A DNA stretch of 64,000 bases from Fimenecus sp964540535 (lineage in GTDB: Bacteria > Bacillota > Clostridia > Oscillospirales > Acutalibacteraceae): contig CAZIMO010000002.1 of NCBI GenBank assembly GCA_964540535.1, positions 1 to 64,000 on the forward strand, read 5' to 3'. Positions 25,081-34,634 of the stretch are shown one piece after another. How positions within the stretch are numbered: position 1 is the stretch's first letter; the number at the start of each line of letters is the position of its first letter. The notes beneath the pieces were generated by a model. The model was not told where the DNA came from and searched no databases. It worked only from the letters and a program-made list of their open reading frames with translations. The position numbers and the translations under genes are program-made.

Positions 25081-26235
25081 TCACTTTTTCAAAATACTTT
25101 TTATTTTAGATTTCAACTGCTTTTTCCAATCGGGAGAGCAGTATTTTTTTAAGACTTTTTCAAAATCAGCATTCCCAAAATCATTCATAAAAGCATCTCT
25201 TTTTGGGCTTTGCGTAACAGAATTTTCTGCAGCTGAATTATATTTTACAGCCTCGTTTACATCGGCTTCAATAATCTCAAATTCAGAGTCAATGCTTTTA
25301 ATAATTTCTTCACCTTTTGCACTGTTTGTCATTACAAGCGACACACCTTTAGCGTCGTGAAATTGCGGCAAAATATTCCACACACCCCAAAAATCTGCAA
25401 GCGTAATGTCTGCTTTACGATGAATTGTTTTAAAATTGCAGTCATAACAGGAAGAACGCAGATAAATATTGTCAAGAAATCCTTTCATATATGGGTCTTC
25501 TGAATTGCTGACACAATATTCTGCACCGTTTTGAAATTTCATTTGCATAGAAAACGCTTGCCAGCCTGTATTTTTACAGCGAAAAGATACCGACGAGGTT
25601 TTATCCCCCGCCTTTTTCTCTCTGAATTCAACATATTTTTCCCATACGGCAGGCGCGGGCACACCATGACAAACAATGTCCTGTGTAATAAGGTTACTGT
25701 AATCTTTTTTAAGAAAGCTTAAAAGCCCGCCTATTTGGCAAGGAGTACCTGTAAAAAGCACTTTTCTGCCATTTTCAAGCTCATATTTTACTTTCGCATG
25801 GGAATTGCCTATACGGCTTTGCACATATTTAGAACCGCGAAGTTTATATAAATTCTCTGCATTGTCAACCGCAATATGCTCTACTGCTTTAAAACCGTCG
25901 GCAAATGCCGCGCCGAATACTATTCCTCCGTCGTTCAATATCTTTTCTGCAATTGCAGAAAAAGCTCCGCCCGATGAGCTTTGCACACGAACATTTTCAT
26001 CTTTATTTTTAACCGCATACGCTTTAGTCGAACCCGAGCATTCAGCGCTATTGATTACCGGGCATATTTTTTCACACAAACCGCAGTCAATACACTGTTT
26101 CTCGTCAATTTGCGGATAAAGAAAGCCAAACTTGTTAGGCAGCATAATTATACAGTTTTTGGGGCAGACAGACGCGCAGGCAGAACAGCCGTTACACTTA
26201 ATTATTTCTTTTAAGAAAACTTTTTCCAAGATCAA
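25081..26235 (-). CDS. F420-hydrogenase-beta-like iron-sulfur protein of polysaccharide cluster
   Basis: The 384-residue protein has two N-terminal [4Fe-4S] ferredoxin motifs (CNGCSACASVCPKNC and CIDCGLCEKICPV), followed by the FrhB/FdhB N- and C-terminal domains (QSSSGGAFSAIAE, TPCQIGGLL, DIVCHGVPAP). Proteins of this kind occur often beside polysaccharide pyruvyl transferases in exopolysaccharide clusters and may reduce or modify a sugar-linked group (inference). The start is a TTG at 26235, supported by AGGAG five bases before it, and overlaps the flippase end by 38 bases. Last gene of the operon. Confidence 0.8.
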   Translation of the reverse strand: MILEKVFLKEIIKCNGCSACASVCPKNCIIMLPNKFGFLYPQIDEKQCIDCGLCEKICPVINSAECSGSTKAYAVKNKDENVRVQSSSGGAFSAIAEKILNDGGIVFGAAFADGFKAVEHIAVDNAENLYKLRGSKYVQSRIGNSHAKVKYELENGRKVLFTGTPCQIGGLLSFLKKDYSNLITQDIVCHGVPAPAVWEKYVEFREKKAGDKTSSVSFRCKNTGWQAFSMQMKFQNGAEYCVSNSEDPYMKGFLDNIYLRSSCYDCNFKTIHRKADITLADFWGVWNILPQFHDAKGVSLVMTNSAKGEEIIKSIDSEFEIIEADVNEAVKYNSAAENSVTQSPKRDAFMNDFGNADFEKVLKKYCSPDWKKQLKSKIKSILKK

Positions 26236-27607
26236 TCATACTCCTGCAAACAGTAATAATCTCGCTGTGACAAGCAATAAGAATTACTGCAAAGAATACA
26301 CACTGCAAAGGAATTGACGTAATTCCCACAGTCAAAAGAACTGCTTGAACAATAACAGTTACCAAAGGAAGCCAAAAGCTTCTTAATTTTACGCTGATTT
26401 TTGCAAATTTTCGGGTATCAAAAGCACGCACAATAGCTGTTATACCAAATCCGACAGCAGTTGCAAAAGCAGTTCCCCGAATACCGAAAAAGTTAGTAAG
26501 CACAAGATTTAAGATTAAATTTACAACCGCACCGACAACAGTTGTGAAAAATATTCCGTTTGTTTTTTTCATTGCAACATAGTTTGTTCCGAAAAAGCTT
26601 GAGAAGCAAGAGAATACCATTGCAAGCATCAAAAACGGAGCAGACTGCCAGCCGATATAGAAAGACTGCTCAACAAGAATTCTGTAAACAGGCTGAAGAA
26701 CTATCATAATAAATGATGAAGCGCACAAAACAACCAAAGCCGTTAAATTGAAAATTTCGCTGTAAAATTTATCTTTATCCTTACTGTTCGCCTCGTCAAC
26801 CGACGACAACTGCCAAGCTTGAAAAAAGATATGGCTTATGGTCGATATAATTGAGGGAATTTTATTGGCTACCGCATAAATACCGTTATCACTGCTTGAG
26901 AGCATTAGAATAATTACATATCGGTCTGATGACTGCATTATCCACCAAAAAATTGAATTCGGGATAAAAGGTAATGAATATTTCAGCATATCTTTAAGAT
27001 ATGGCTTATCGAAATTCCAACAAATATATTTATAAAGCTTTGCGCCGAAAAAGATATACACAACAGTAGCAATGTTAGCGATAATCATTGCCGAAAGATA
27101 ACCTTTAACGCCCCATGAAAAGCCCAAAAGGAACAGGATATTAAAGCCCACTTGAAGAAATGTCAGCATAAACCCGCCGACAGCGAAAACCTGCGTTTTA
27201 CCAATACCTCTTGCAAAGCTGGAGGACATAGTATAAAGTGAATTGGCGACGGTCAAAAGATAAAGCATTAAAAGATTGTCTTTAAAGAAATCTAAATTAT
27301 AAAGCAAGGGTGCTGTCAAAGCAAAAGCCAAATTGCCTGCTATTACCATGCCAAGGCCCAATGAAAATATTTTTTTACGGTTTTGAATATCGTCAATAGA
27401 AAAGCGCAGTACTGCCTCGGTAACGCAAAGAGTGATAATGGGTATAGCAAGATTTACAGTGGTGTTGATAATATCAAGCGTACCGTATTCCTCTGTTGTT
27501 AAAAGCTCGGTATAAAAACGTACAAGCAAAAATGTGACTATTTTACTGCCGAAATTAGATATGAAAAACAGACCCGTATTCTTTGCAAGATTATGATATT
27601 TATTCAT
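26198..27607 (-). CDS. Wzx-type polysaccharide flippase
   Basis: This 469-residue membrane protein has 12-14 hydrophobic segments and belongs to the MOP/PST exporter superfamily (N-terminal TGLFFISNFGSKIVTFLLVRFYTELL). It would flip undecaprenyl-linked repeat units across the membrane for polymerisation. It overlaps the pyruvyl transferase by eight bases, with GGAG before the start. Confidence 0.88.
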   Translation of the reverse strand: MNKYHNLAKNTGLFFISNFGSKIVTFLLVRFYTELLTTEEYGTLDIINTTVNLAIPIITLCVTEAVLRFSIDDIQNRKKIFSLGLGMVIAGNLAFALTAPLLYNLDFFKDNLLMLYLLTVANSLYTMSSSFARGIGKTQVFAVGGFMLTFLQVGFNILFLLGFSWGVKGYLSAMIIANIATVVYIFFGAKLYKYICWNFDKPYLKDMLKYSLPFIPNSIFWWIMQSSDRYVIILMLSSSDNGIYAVANKIPSIISTISHIFFQAWQLSSVDEANSKDKDKFYSEIFNLTALVVLCASSFIMIVLQPVYRILVEQSFYIGWQSAPFLMLAMVFSCFSSFFGTNYVAMKKTNGIFFTTVVGAVVNLILNLVLTNFFGIRGTAFATAVGFGITAIVRAFDTRKFAKISVKLRSFWLPLVTVIVQAVLLTVGITSIPLQCVFFAVILIACHSEIITVCRSMIDLGKSFLKRNN

Positions 27608-28685
27608 TTACATTTTCTCCAAATACAGCGGTATCAATATATTTTACAAGGGACTCGGCATATTTTTCCATAGCCTTATCGACTGAAGTCCAGTTAACAG
27701 TCTTTGCGGTTACCTTGCTAAAATCCGTATTTTGCTGTGAAACAATTAAGTCAGTAAGTTCAAAATGCTCAAGAAGAGTAAACAAACGGTCATTCATACC
27801 TGCAAGTGTTCCTGTTTCAACAACAGCGGCAAAAGGAGTATGCAGTTTTAAGCACATCATAATGCAATGGAACGAATTTGTCACAACAAATTTTGCGTCA
27901 CGGATATTCGCAAGCCACTGTTCCATGGGCATTTTTTCTATATTTACTGCATTTCTGTTTGATGCAGAAGAAACAAGGCTTGCAATTACCTTTTGCGTTT
28001 CTTTGGACTGTTTTCTCAATATACACATTGCCGTATGAACAGAGCTGTTTTTCGGTATGTTTCGGCAAAGGTCAAGAATATCTTCTTTTGCAAACAGAGA
28101 AGTGGGATCGGCGGTAATTACTGCACCGTCAATGCCCATTTTTTCAAGTATCTTAAGCCCTGTCTTTTCACGGACACTGACAGCGTCAAATTCTTCAATA
28201 AAGGGTTTCGCAATTTCAGAAGCTGTTTCGGGATATTCGGTACAGCCGAAGCTTACGCTTAATGCAATTCTTTTGCATTCCTCTTTGCCGAAATTGAGAA
28301 AATACACAGGAGTTGTCTTATTTATACCTTCGCCGTGCTGAATAAAATAAGAATTCCAAACTTGATCGCTGCCCGTAATCAGAACGTCGCAATCGGGCGG
28401 ATTATCAATAAGCTGTTGATTTGTATAATATCTTTCGGTAAGCGGAAGATTTTTTCTAAACGAAGCTAATTTTTTCTCTTTTCTATATGCAGACAGCTTA
28501 TCAAGAATAACTTTAGGATGCTTAATTTCAATCGAATTTTTCAAAGTAATCTCTTGATTAACAGGATAATAATCAATTATCTTAACATCTGCATTTTTTG
28601 ATTGCAGATATTTAGCTGAAGCAAAAGCCTGAAGCATTGCTCCGTGATTTGCACCCCAATGAAATGTTAAAATACCGATTTTCAT
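27600..28685 (-). CDS. Polysaccharide pyruvyl transferase
   Basis: The 361-residue protein has the CsaB/WcaK-like fold with GILTFHWGANHGAMLQAFA at the start, DVLITGSDQVWN in the first half and VVTNSFHCIMMCLKLHTPF near the end. These enzymes attach pyruvate ketals to sugars from PEP, giving the polymer negative charge. Its stop overlaps the flippase start, and its start overlaps the Wzy-like gene by four bases. The iron-sulfur partner gene lies two genes downstream. Confidence 0.9.
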   Translation of the reverse strand: MKIGILTFHWGANHGAMLQAFASAKYLQSKNADVKIIDYYPVNQEITLKNSIEIKHPKVILDKLSAYRKEKKLASFRKNLPLTERYYTNQQLIDNPPDCDVLITGSDQVWNSYFIQHGEGINKTTPVYFLNFGKEECKRIALSVSFGCTEYPETASEIAKPFIEEFDAVSVREKTGLKILEKMGIDGAVITADPTSLFAKEDILDLCRNIPKNSSVHTAMCILRKQSKETQKVIASLVSSASNRNAVNIEKMPMEQWLANIRDAKFVVTNSFHCIMMCLKLHTPFAAVVETGTLAGMNDRLFTLLEHFELTDLIVSQQNTDFSKVTAKTVNWTSVDKAMEKYAESLVKYIDTAVFGENVNE

Positions 28686-29884
28686 TTTGAATCACCCATT
28701 ACACTTTGCTTATCAGGCTTTTTCTTTTTAGGATTTTGTTTTTTAACAGTATTGACTATTAAAGGACAAAGGAAGAACACGCTGACAGGAATCTGCATGG
28801 TACTGCCTGCATTTACCATAAGAAATGCAAAGAACACAAGATAAAACAGTATCAATCTTGCACTGCTGAGCTTTGTGGCTTTATATGCATAATATATAAG
28901 AAGCACAGGCATAAGAAGTCCGCTGATTCCAAAATACGCAAGCGTATCAAGAATTTGAGAGTGCCTGCCTGCCACCTCACTGCCGGCAAGAGGATGTTCA
29001 ATAAATGAAGTGAACGATTTAAGATACAGCTGCGGTCTGGTAAGAGATGTAACTGTGTTTGTTTCGGTCGCCTGCGTAAGCTGTGTAAGTCTTTCAACAA
29101 CCTTATCGAGCTTAAGATCGCGCATTATGTCAATGGCAAATTCAATAATGTTGTTCCAAAACAGAAGCAGTAACAATGCAATAACAGCAATTATTACCAA
29201 GGATTTAACCATAGGTTTAACTTTAGATGTAAGAGCCAACAACGATAATATGAAGGTAATCATAATCGCTATTGTATATGAAGCATAAATAATGAAAATA
29301 TATGATGTTATGAGATAAACGATAATAAGCGCTCTGTCAATTTTTGATTTTGTGTTAATAAACCAATAAATCGCACCGAAGCACAAGAACGCAGTCGCAT
29401 AAACCGTACCGTAACCGCCTACGCCCTGACTGAAATATGTATATGTTTCAGCCTCGCTTGCCGCACCTGCAAGAATACGTGAAACGCTTGAGTCAACAAA
29501 AAGCACACGAAGTGACAAAATACTGCCCACAATGCCAACCACAAGCATAAGACGCATAATAATCAGCTTTTGTTTATCATTCAATGAATTAACCGACGCA
29601 ATCAATACAATAGGCCATGTGACATAATGGAGATAATATCCCAATTCACTCATAGGTGTAACAGCGGTTCTGCCTATTGAAAGAAACATAAATAAAAAGC
29701 ATACAAGTCCGCCAAATGCCAACGGAAGTGCAAATTTATACCGCTTATTAGCGAATATCAAGCAGCAGCCGAAGATGAACAGATGAACATACGCATTATA
29801 ATATATCTGCAAAAGCGTTAGGCTTGTAAAAACAGCCAACACTGTTACAAATATAAAAAACATATTTCTTTTCAGTGCTTTCAT
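28682..29884 (-). CDS. Wzy-like polymerase / O-antigen ligase family protein
   Basis: The 400-residue protein has about ten membrane segments and a long outer loop (about 255-310, ending EHPLAGSEVAGRHSQILD), the layout of Wzy/WaaL proteins. It would polymerise the flipped repeat units. The AAGGAG before its start is good. Low sequence conservation is normal for the family; the context strengthens the call. Confidence 0.75.
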   Translation of the reverse strand: MKALKRNMFFIFVTVLAVFTSLTLLQIYYNAYVHLFIFGCCLIFANKRYKFALPLAFGGLVCFLFMFLSIGRTAVTPMSELGYYLHYVTWPIVLIASVNSLNDKQKLIIMRLMLVVGIVGSILSLRVLFVDSSVSRILAGAASEAETYTYFSQGVGGYGTVYATAFLCFGAIYWFINTKSKIDRALIIVYLITSYIFIIYASYTIAIMITFILSLLALTSKVKPMVKSLVIIAVIALLLLLFWNNIIEFAIDIMRDLKLDKVVERLTQLTQATETNTVTSLTRPQLYLKSFTSFIEHPLAGSEVAGRHSQILDTLAYFGISGLLMPVLLIYYAYKATKLSSARLILFYLVFFAFLMVNAGSTMQIPVSVFFLCPLIVNTVKKQNPKKKKPDKQSVMGDSK

Positions 29885-29910
29885 ACTTTCTCCTTTATAG
29901 TATCAACGGT

Positions 29911-31107
29911 TTATTGCATATTTTCATATAAATCTATATATGAAGCAGTCATTTTTTCAACAGTATAATTTTCTTTTATGTGCGCAACGCAGGCGTCACG
30001 GTAATAGCCTTTCGGCATTTTGCGTATTTCGTCAATACAGCAATTTATTTGCTCAATATTATGAGGGTCCGCCACAAAGCCCACACCGTCACAAACAATT
30101 TCGGGACAAGCAGTAGTATTGCTGACAATTACAGGAGTTCCGCAAGCCATTGCTTCAGCAGTAACCATTCCAAAGGTCTCTTGAGCAGAGAAGTTTATAA
30201 ACACATCTGCCGCTGAATAAATCTTTGCCAGCTCGGTTTTATTTTCCGTGCGTGTAACACCTATGCAATTGGCAGGCAGACTGCGTTTTATTTCTTCTGT
30301 AACACCAACAAGCATAATAACTTCATTTTCATTAAGCCTTTCGGAAAGCTTTATAAAATTCTGCAATCCTTTAACTTTATTCCAAGATGACGCTACGCCC
30401 AAAATCACAAATTTACCTTTAAGATTATATTTTTCTTCTGTTTCAGCAGTATCCTGCGGGCAAAACAGCGATGTATCTATTCCGTTATAAATAACAGAAA
30501 CAGGATATTCGCCTAAAAAAGACTCTTTTGCAATATCGCCTAGCCAATGAGAAACAGCTGTAATATGAAGATTTGAAAATCCCTTTAAAAGAGCTTTTTT
30601 ATCTGCCAGCATCTTTTCTGTGCGGTCAAAGAAAAGAGATTTAGGGTACATTGCCAATTGAGGACAGTTATCGCAGTTTTCTTTCCACTTTTCACAGCCT
30701 GCCTCATAAAAATGATAGCATTTACCTGTAAAAAGCCAACAATCGTGCAGTGTTATAATTACTTTTTTATTGTATTTCTTTAAAAACTCAAAAAGTATTT
30801 TCAAGTTTATATAACCGCCGTGGATATTATGCAGATGAATAATATCAGGATTCTCTTTTTTTATATAATCAACAAGCTTTTTTGTGTTATTCTTTGAAAA
30901 GTAGCCGTGAAGTCCTGTAAGCAGTGTGCCGTAGATATGAAACTTAAAATCAAGATTTGTACCTATTTTGAAATCAGCTTCAGAGGAATTGCCTATTCCG
31001 TATGCAAATACACTTTCGTCACCGTTTTTTTGCAACGCATTGTGAATTGATTTGGCAATTGCACCCGTACTGCCGTTTGGGTAACTGTTTATTTGCAAAA
31101 CCTTCAT
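29911..31107 (-). CDS. Glycosyltransferase family 4 (YqgM-like)
   Basis: The 398-residue protein has the GT-B fold: N-terminal domain starting MKVLQINSYPNGSTGAIAKS, a cysteine-rich segment (CYHFYEAGCEKWKENCDNCP) seen in a subgroup of GT4 enzymes, and the nucleotide-sugar-binding C-terminal half with SAQETFGMVTAEAMACGTPV. It would add one sugar to the lipid-linked unit. Sugar unknown. Confidence 0.85.
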   Translation of the reverse strand: MKVLQINSYPNGSTGAIAKSIHNALQKNGDESVFAYGIGNSSEADFKIGTNLDFKFHIYGTLLTGLHGYFSKNNTKKLVDYIKKENPDIIHLHNIHGGYINLKILFEFLKKYNKKVIITLHDCWLFTGKCYHFYEAGCEKWKENCDNCPQLAMYPKSLFFDRTEKMLADKKALLKGFSNLHITAVSHWLGDIAKESFLGEYPVSVIYNGIDTSLFCPQDTAETEEKYNLKGKFVILGVASSWNKVKGLQNFIKLSERLNENEVIMLVGVTEEIKRSLPANCIGVTRTENKTELAKIYSAADVFINFSAQETFGMVTAEAMACGTPVIVSNTTACPEIVCDGVGFVADPHNIEQINCCIDEIRKMPKGYYRDACVAHIKENYTVEKMTASYIDLYENMQ

Positions 31108-31119
31108 AGGTACACCTTT

Positions 31120-32406
31120 CTAACTGCAAGTTTCGACAATAAGTTTTTTTATTATCTCTGCATTTTTTTCAATGCTGTGATGAGAACGGCACAGTTCAAA
31201 TGCAGAATTTATATATTTTTGACGGTCAAAATCTTGAGAATAAAGTTTTTTAACCGCAGTACAGATTTTATCCGAGTCGCTTTCAAAAATACAATAAGCA
31301 ATTTTGTTTTCACAGAGATATTCCATACTCGAAATATCAGAGGGTCCTATTGCCACTATAAGAGTTCCGCTGCTCATATATTCGGGTATTTTAGTAGAAA
31401 GCGAAAGTCTTGTGATTTTTCGGTTAAGTTTATCAAAAGATTCAACATGAACAACCGCAGAACAAAGGTTAATCCGTTCTGCAAGTTTTTCGGATGTAAG
31501 ACTTCCGCCATAATGTATATTAGACACTTTGCCGAACTCTTTTAATATCTTTTCGGGCAGAGCATCGGGCGTATAAATTGAAAGAACAGCCTTTTCATTG
31601 ACCTTATTAAGCGCCAATGCGAACTCTTTCAGTACTTTCCATCGGTTAAGAAGTACATTGCCTGCATAAAGAAAATCTGTCAGCTCATTTTTTTGCTCTT
31701 TGTCTGAATTTATTTTTTCAACGGGAACAGAATTCATCATAACCGTGAAATTGCCTTCAAATCTGCTCTCGTACTCCTTTTTCATTTTGGGACTTATGAC
31801 AATAGTTTTAACCGCATAACGCATCGCTTCTTCAAAATATTTCATATATGAACTATGATTATATTTTTCAAATGCAGAACACTTATAAAGACTCTCGGTA
31901 TAATCGTCGGTAAGCTCTAAAATCATAGGAATATTGAATTTTTTGCATACTTCAAGGGCAAATTTATAGCCGTATTTCATACTGAAGCCCTGAAAGAACA
32001 CTATTTCGGGAGCAAAAGCTTCAATCCATTTCATAGCTGATGAATAATCGGCATACTCCCACAACAGATTTTTTAAAAATGCAGTAAACGGATAGCGTTT
32101 CAACGAAAAACGGTGAAAGATCTTATGCTTCAGCCCAAGATTTTCAGTAACATTAACTGTCTCTTCATTTTCAGACTCTGTAAGAACTTTTTCAGAACCG
32201 CCGTGCTTTTTCAGCACATTGCCCAGTGACAGAATATAGTATTTTCGGCACACATCAAAATTGCCGACACCGTTTGAAAATGAAAATTGAGCAATTTTAT
32301 CTGCGTCATAATCCGAAAAAAATGAGGACAGCGTTTTACCGTTGTTATTTGTTTTACTGAAGGTTGATGAACTTATTACCAAAACTCTCGGCAATTCATT
32401 GTTCAT
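31120..32406 (-). CDS. Glycosyltransferase, GT-B fold
   Basis: The 428-residue protein resembles GT4-type enzymes: N-terminal RVLVISSSTFSKTNNNGKTL, a hinge region with MMNSVPVEK, then DFLYAGNVLLNRWKVLKEF and STKIPEYMSSGTLIVAIGP, which corresponds to the donor-binding helix. Similarity is weaker than for the neighbours. The ribosome binding site is poor, so it may depend on coupling with the gene upstream. Confidence 0.7.
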   Translation of the reverse strand: MNNELPRVLVISSSTFSKTNNNGKTLSSFFSDYDADKIAQFSFSNGVGNFDVCRKYYILSLGNVLKKHGGSEKVLTESENEETVNVTENLGLKHKIFHRFSLKRYPFTAFLKNLLWEYADYSSAMKWIEAFAPEIVFFQGFSMKYGYKFALEVCKKFNIPMILELTDDYTESLYKCSAFEKYNHSSYMKYFEEAMRYAVKTIVISPKMKKEYESRFEGNFTVMMNSVPVEKINSDKEQKNELTDFLYAGNVLLNRWKVLKEFALALNKVNEKAVLSIYTPDALPEKILKEFGKVSNIHYGGSLTSEKLAERINLCSAVVHVESFDKLNRKITRLSLSTKIPEYMSSGTLIVAIGPSDISSMEYLCENKIAYCIFESDSDKICTAVKKLYSQDFDRQKYINSAFELCRSHHSIEKNAEIIKKLIVETCS

Positions 32407-32418
32407 ATAAAAACCACA

Positions 32419-33390
32419 TCATTTCACTTTTATCTTTCTGTAAATATCCCTTGCAACAGTTCTCAAAGAGCCTGCACATTTAAGCGCTGTACATTTTAAG
32501 GGAAGAACAAACTTATATTCAAAAGGAGTTGCCATTCCTTTTATATAGGTTGATCTTACATATTCTATTGCCTGAGGCATTTGTCTGTAATTCAAACCTA
32601 CATAATATTTTATAAAAAGCTCTTTAAGATTTGAAGCGCCTGTGCTGTAAAGCATATCTGCAATTTCAATATGCAGGCTGTTAAGCTCTGTATCAAAAAG
32701 ACTTACTCTTGTTTTGCCCACCTGCTGTTTATGGGAGCGGTTTTTTACGAGAACTTTTTTCAAGCAGTAAAACTCATATCCTGCAAAAAGCAGTCTGTAC
32801 CAATATTCAACATCGGAAACTGTTCTTATATCTTCTCTGAAATTGCCAACATCTTCAATACAGGCAGAGGGAAGCAGAAATGAACAGCCCGAAAGTCTGT
32901 AATTATAAACATTGTTAATCGCCGTATCAATGGGACTTTCGTGTTCTGCTACACCCGAATAGTCAGGAGTGCGGATAACCGTACCGAATTTATCAATTGA
33001 CTCGGTTGCAGTTCTAACCGTAATCTTTTTCAAATTGATTTCGGGATTTTTATTTATCAGACCGTTTATGTATTTTATTTGTGCTTCTATTTTATCGGGA
33101 TAATAAAGGTCATCATGAGAAAGCCACGAAAACCACTCGCCCTCCATTTTAGTGAACGCAAAATTCAGCGCAGAAGAAACTCCGCCATTTTCTTTTCGGA
33201 AATATCTAATTTTATCACCGTATGAAAGTGCAATTTTTTCGCTTGCGCCCTCATCGGTTGAACCGTCGTTAACAACAAGAATTTCAAGGTTTTTGTAGGT
33301 TTGCGCCAATGCGCAGTCAATTGCCTCACTTAAATATTCACTGCCGTTATAAACGGGAATGATTATTGAAACTTTCGGTGTGTAATCCAT
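32419..33390 (-). CDS. Glycosyltransferase family 2
   Basis: The 323-residue GT-A enzyme begins VSIIIPVYNGSEYLSEAI, then EILVVNDGSTDEG and a DxD-like WLSHDDLYYPDKIEAQ (around residue 93). A short hydrophobic/basic C-terminal tail suggests membrane association. It would add a sugar to the repeat unit. Sugar unknown. Confidence 0.88.
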   Translation of the reverse strand: MDYTPKVSIIIPVYNGSEYLSEAIDCALAQTYKNLEILVVNDGSTDEGASEKIALSYGDKIRYFRKENGGVSSALNFAFTKMEGEWFSWLSHDDLYYPDKIEAQIKYINGLINKNPEINLKKITVRTATESIDKFGTVIRTPDYSGVAEHESPIDTAINNVYNYRLSGCSFLLPSACIEDVGNFREDIRTVSDVEYWYRLLFAGYEFYCLKKVLVKNRSHKQQVGKTRVSLFDTELNSLHIEIADMLYSTGASNLKELFIKYYVGLNYRQMPQAIEYVRSTYIKGMATPFEYKFVLPLKCTALKCAGSLRTVARDIYRKIKVK

Positions 33391-33408
33391 TTATAACACT
33401 CGTTTCTT

Positions 33409-33819
33409 TTATTTTTTGTTAAGTCTTTCACGGAGAATAGTTGATGAAATTCCGTCGGTATGATCAAAATAAACTATTTCGACGCCTACGGGAGCAAACT
33501 GCTCTTCGTATTTTTTCCATTGAGGCGTATCCTGCCAATCAGAGCCGACAAACATTTTGTGAAATCCGTATTTTTCCCATGCGGCAAATTTGTTCTTATT
33601 CTCTTGAGGTACAACCTTATCGACATATTTTATTGCTTTAACGATTGCGCATCTGTCGCAAAAAGAAATAATCGGTGTTTTATGCTTATCGTTTTCTACA
33701 AGCTCATCGGTACTTACACCTACAATTAAATAATCACAATGTTCTTTCGCCCGTTTGAGAATATTAAGGTGCCCTATATGGAACATATCAAACACGCCGG
33801 TTGTATATCCGATAATCAT
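33409..33819 (-). CDS. TagD-like cytidylyltransferase
   Basis: The 136-residue nucleotidyltransferase has GYTTGVFDMFHIGHLNIL with the HxGH motif, VGVSTDELV, and the C-terminal GISSTILRERL motif, all as in glycerol-3-phosphate cytidylyltransferase (TagD/GCT). It would make CDP-glycerol or a similar CDP-alcohol. Its start overlaps the stop of the CDP-alcohol phosphotransferase by four bases, so the two probably act in sequence: one makes a CDP-alcohol, the other transfers the alcohol phosphate. Confidence 0.82.
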   Translation of the reverse strand: MIIGYTTGVFDMFHIGHLNILKRAKEHCDYLIVGVSTDELVENDKHKTPIISFCDRCAIVKAIKYVDKVVPQENKNKFAAWEKYGFHKMFVGSDWQDTPQWKKYEEQFAPVGVEIVYFDHTDGISSTILRERLNKK

Positions 33820-34619
33820 TTGATTTTCTCCTCAAGCTTTGCGAGCTTTTCCTGCGCTTCCTTTTCAAACACTGTCGCTTTTCTGCAATAAAGAAGTATA
33901 ATTGCGCCGAAAGATGCAAGATAGTAAAGCGTATAGAAAACAACCATAATATCAAATGTATTTGTAAAGAGAGCTACAAAAAGCCAAGGCATAAACAGAC
34001 CCGAAACACCGATATTTTTGTCAACCTGTTCGCGGATATATGCAAAGCTTTTTTTATCTTCGGTATCTTTAAGGGTAATATCTTCAGTTTCACCTAAAAT
34101 ATTTTTAGCGGCAAAAAAGCAGGTAAGATATTTTTGGTGGATAAGTCTTGTATAAATATTGGCAACCGCACCGACTGCGCCGACAATGATTAAGAGATAG
34201 CGGTATTCAGCAGGCACTATAAAAGAGGTGTGATATGCGGCAATGCCCATACCGATTGTTGTAAATGCAAAGGGACCGTAGCCTGCGACTGCATCGTAGA
34301 AGTCGCCCATAAATGTTTTTTGCTTTTTACAGCGGGCAATATTGCCGTCTACGCAGTCAAGCACAAGCCAGAAATTTGTAAGGATTACGCCAATCAGCAT
34401 AGCAGGAAAGCTGTTTACGCAAAGAAGAATCGCCGCAATAAAAATTACTGCCCAAGAGAAAAGCGAAACCATATTGGCTGTCCAACCTGCGTTTATAAAA
34501 AGATAAGTAAAGGGAAACGAAATCTTACGGATAAGAAGTCTTACCCAAACCGAGCTTCTGCCGTTCTTCTTTTTAGGAAGCGACTCAACAATTTCTTTGT
34601 ATGTAAATTTTTTCTTCAT
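33816..34619 (-). CDS. CDP-alcohol phosphotransferase family membrane protein
   Basis: The 267-residue membrane protein has the family motif DCVDGNIAR followed by GDFYDAVAG. Three of the four conserved aspartates are present; the fourth position, usually the catalytic Asp, is Gly here. Six membrane helices are likely. It sits between a GT4 gene and the TagD-like gene inside a polysaccharide operon, so it may transfer a phospho-alcohol onto the lipid-linked glycan or a lipid (inference). The missing aspartate could mean altered chemistry or loss of activity. Confidence 0.75.
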   Translation of the reverse strand: MKKKFTYKEIVESLPKKKNGRSSVWVRLLIRKISFPFTYLFINAGWTANMVSLFSWAVIFIAAILLCVNSFPAMLIGVILTNFWLVLDCVDGNIARCKKQKTFMGDFYDAVAGYGPFAFTTIGMGIAAYHTSFIVPAEYRYLLIIVGAVGAVANIYTRLIHQKYLTCFFAAKNILGETEDITLKDTEDKKSFAYIREQVDKNIGVSGLFMPWLFVALFTNTFDIMVVFYTLYYLASFGAIILLYCRKATVFEKEAQEKLAKLEEKIK

Positions 34620-34634
34620 ATCAATTACCTCACA

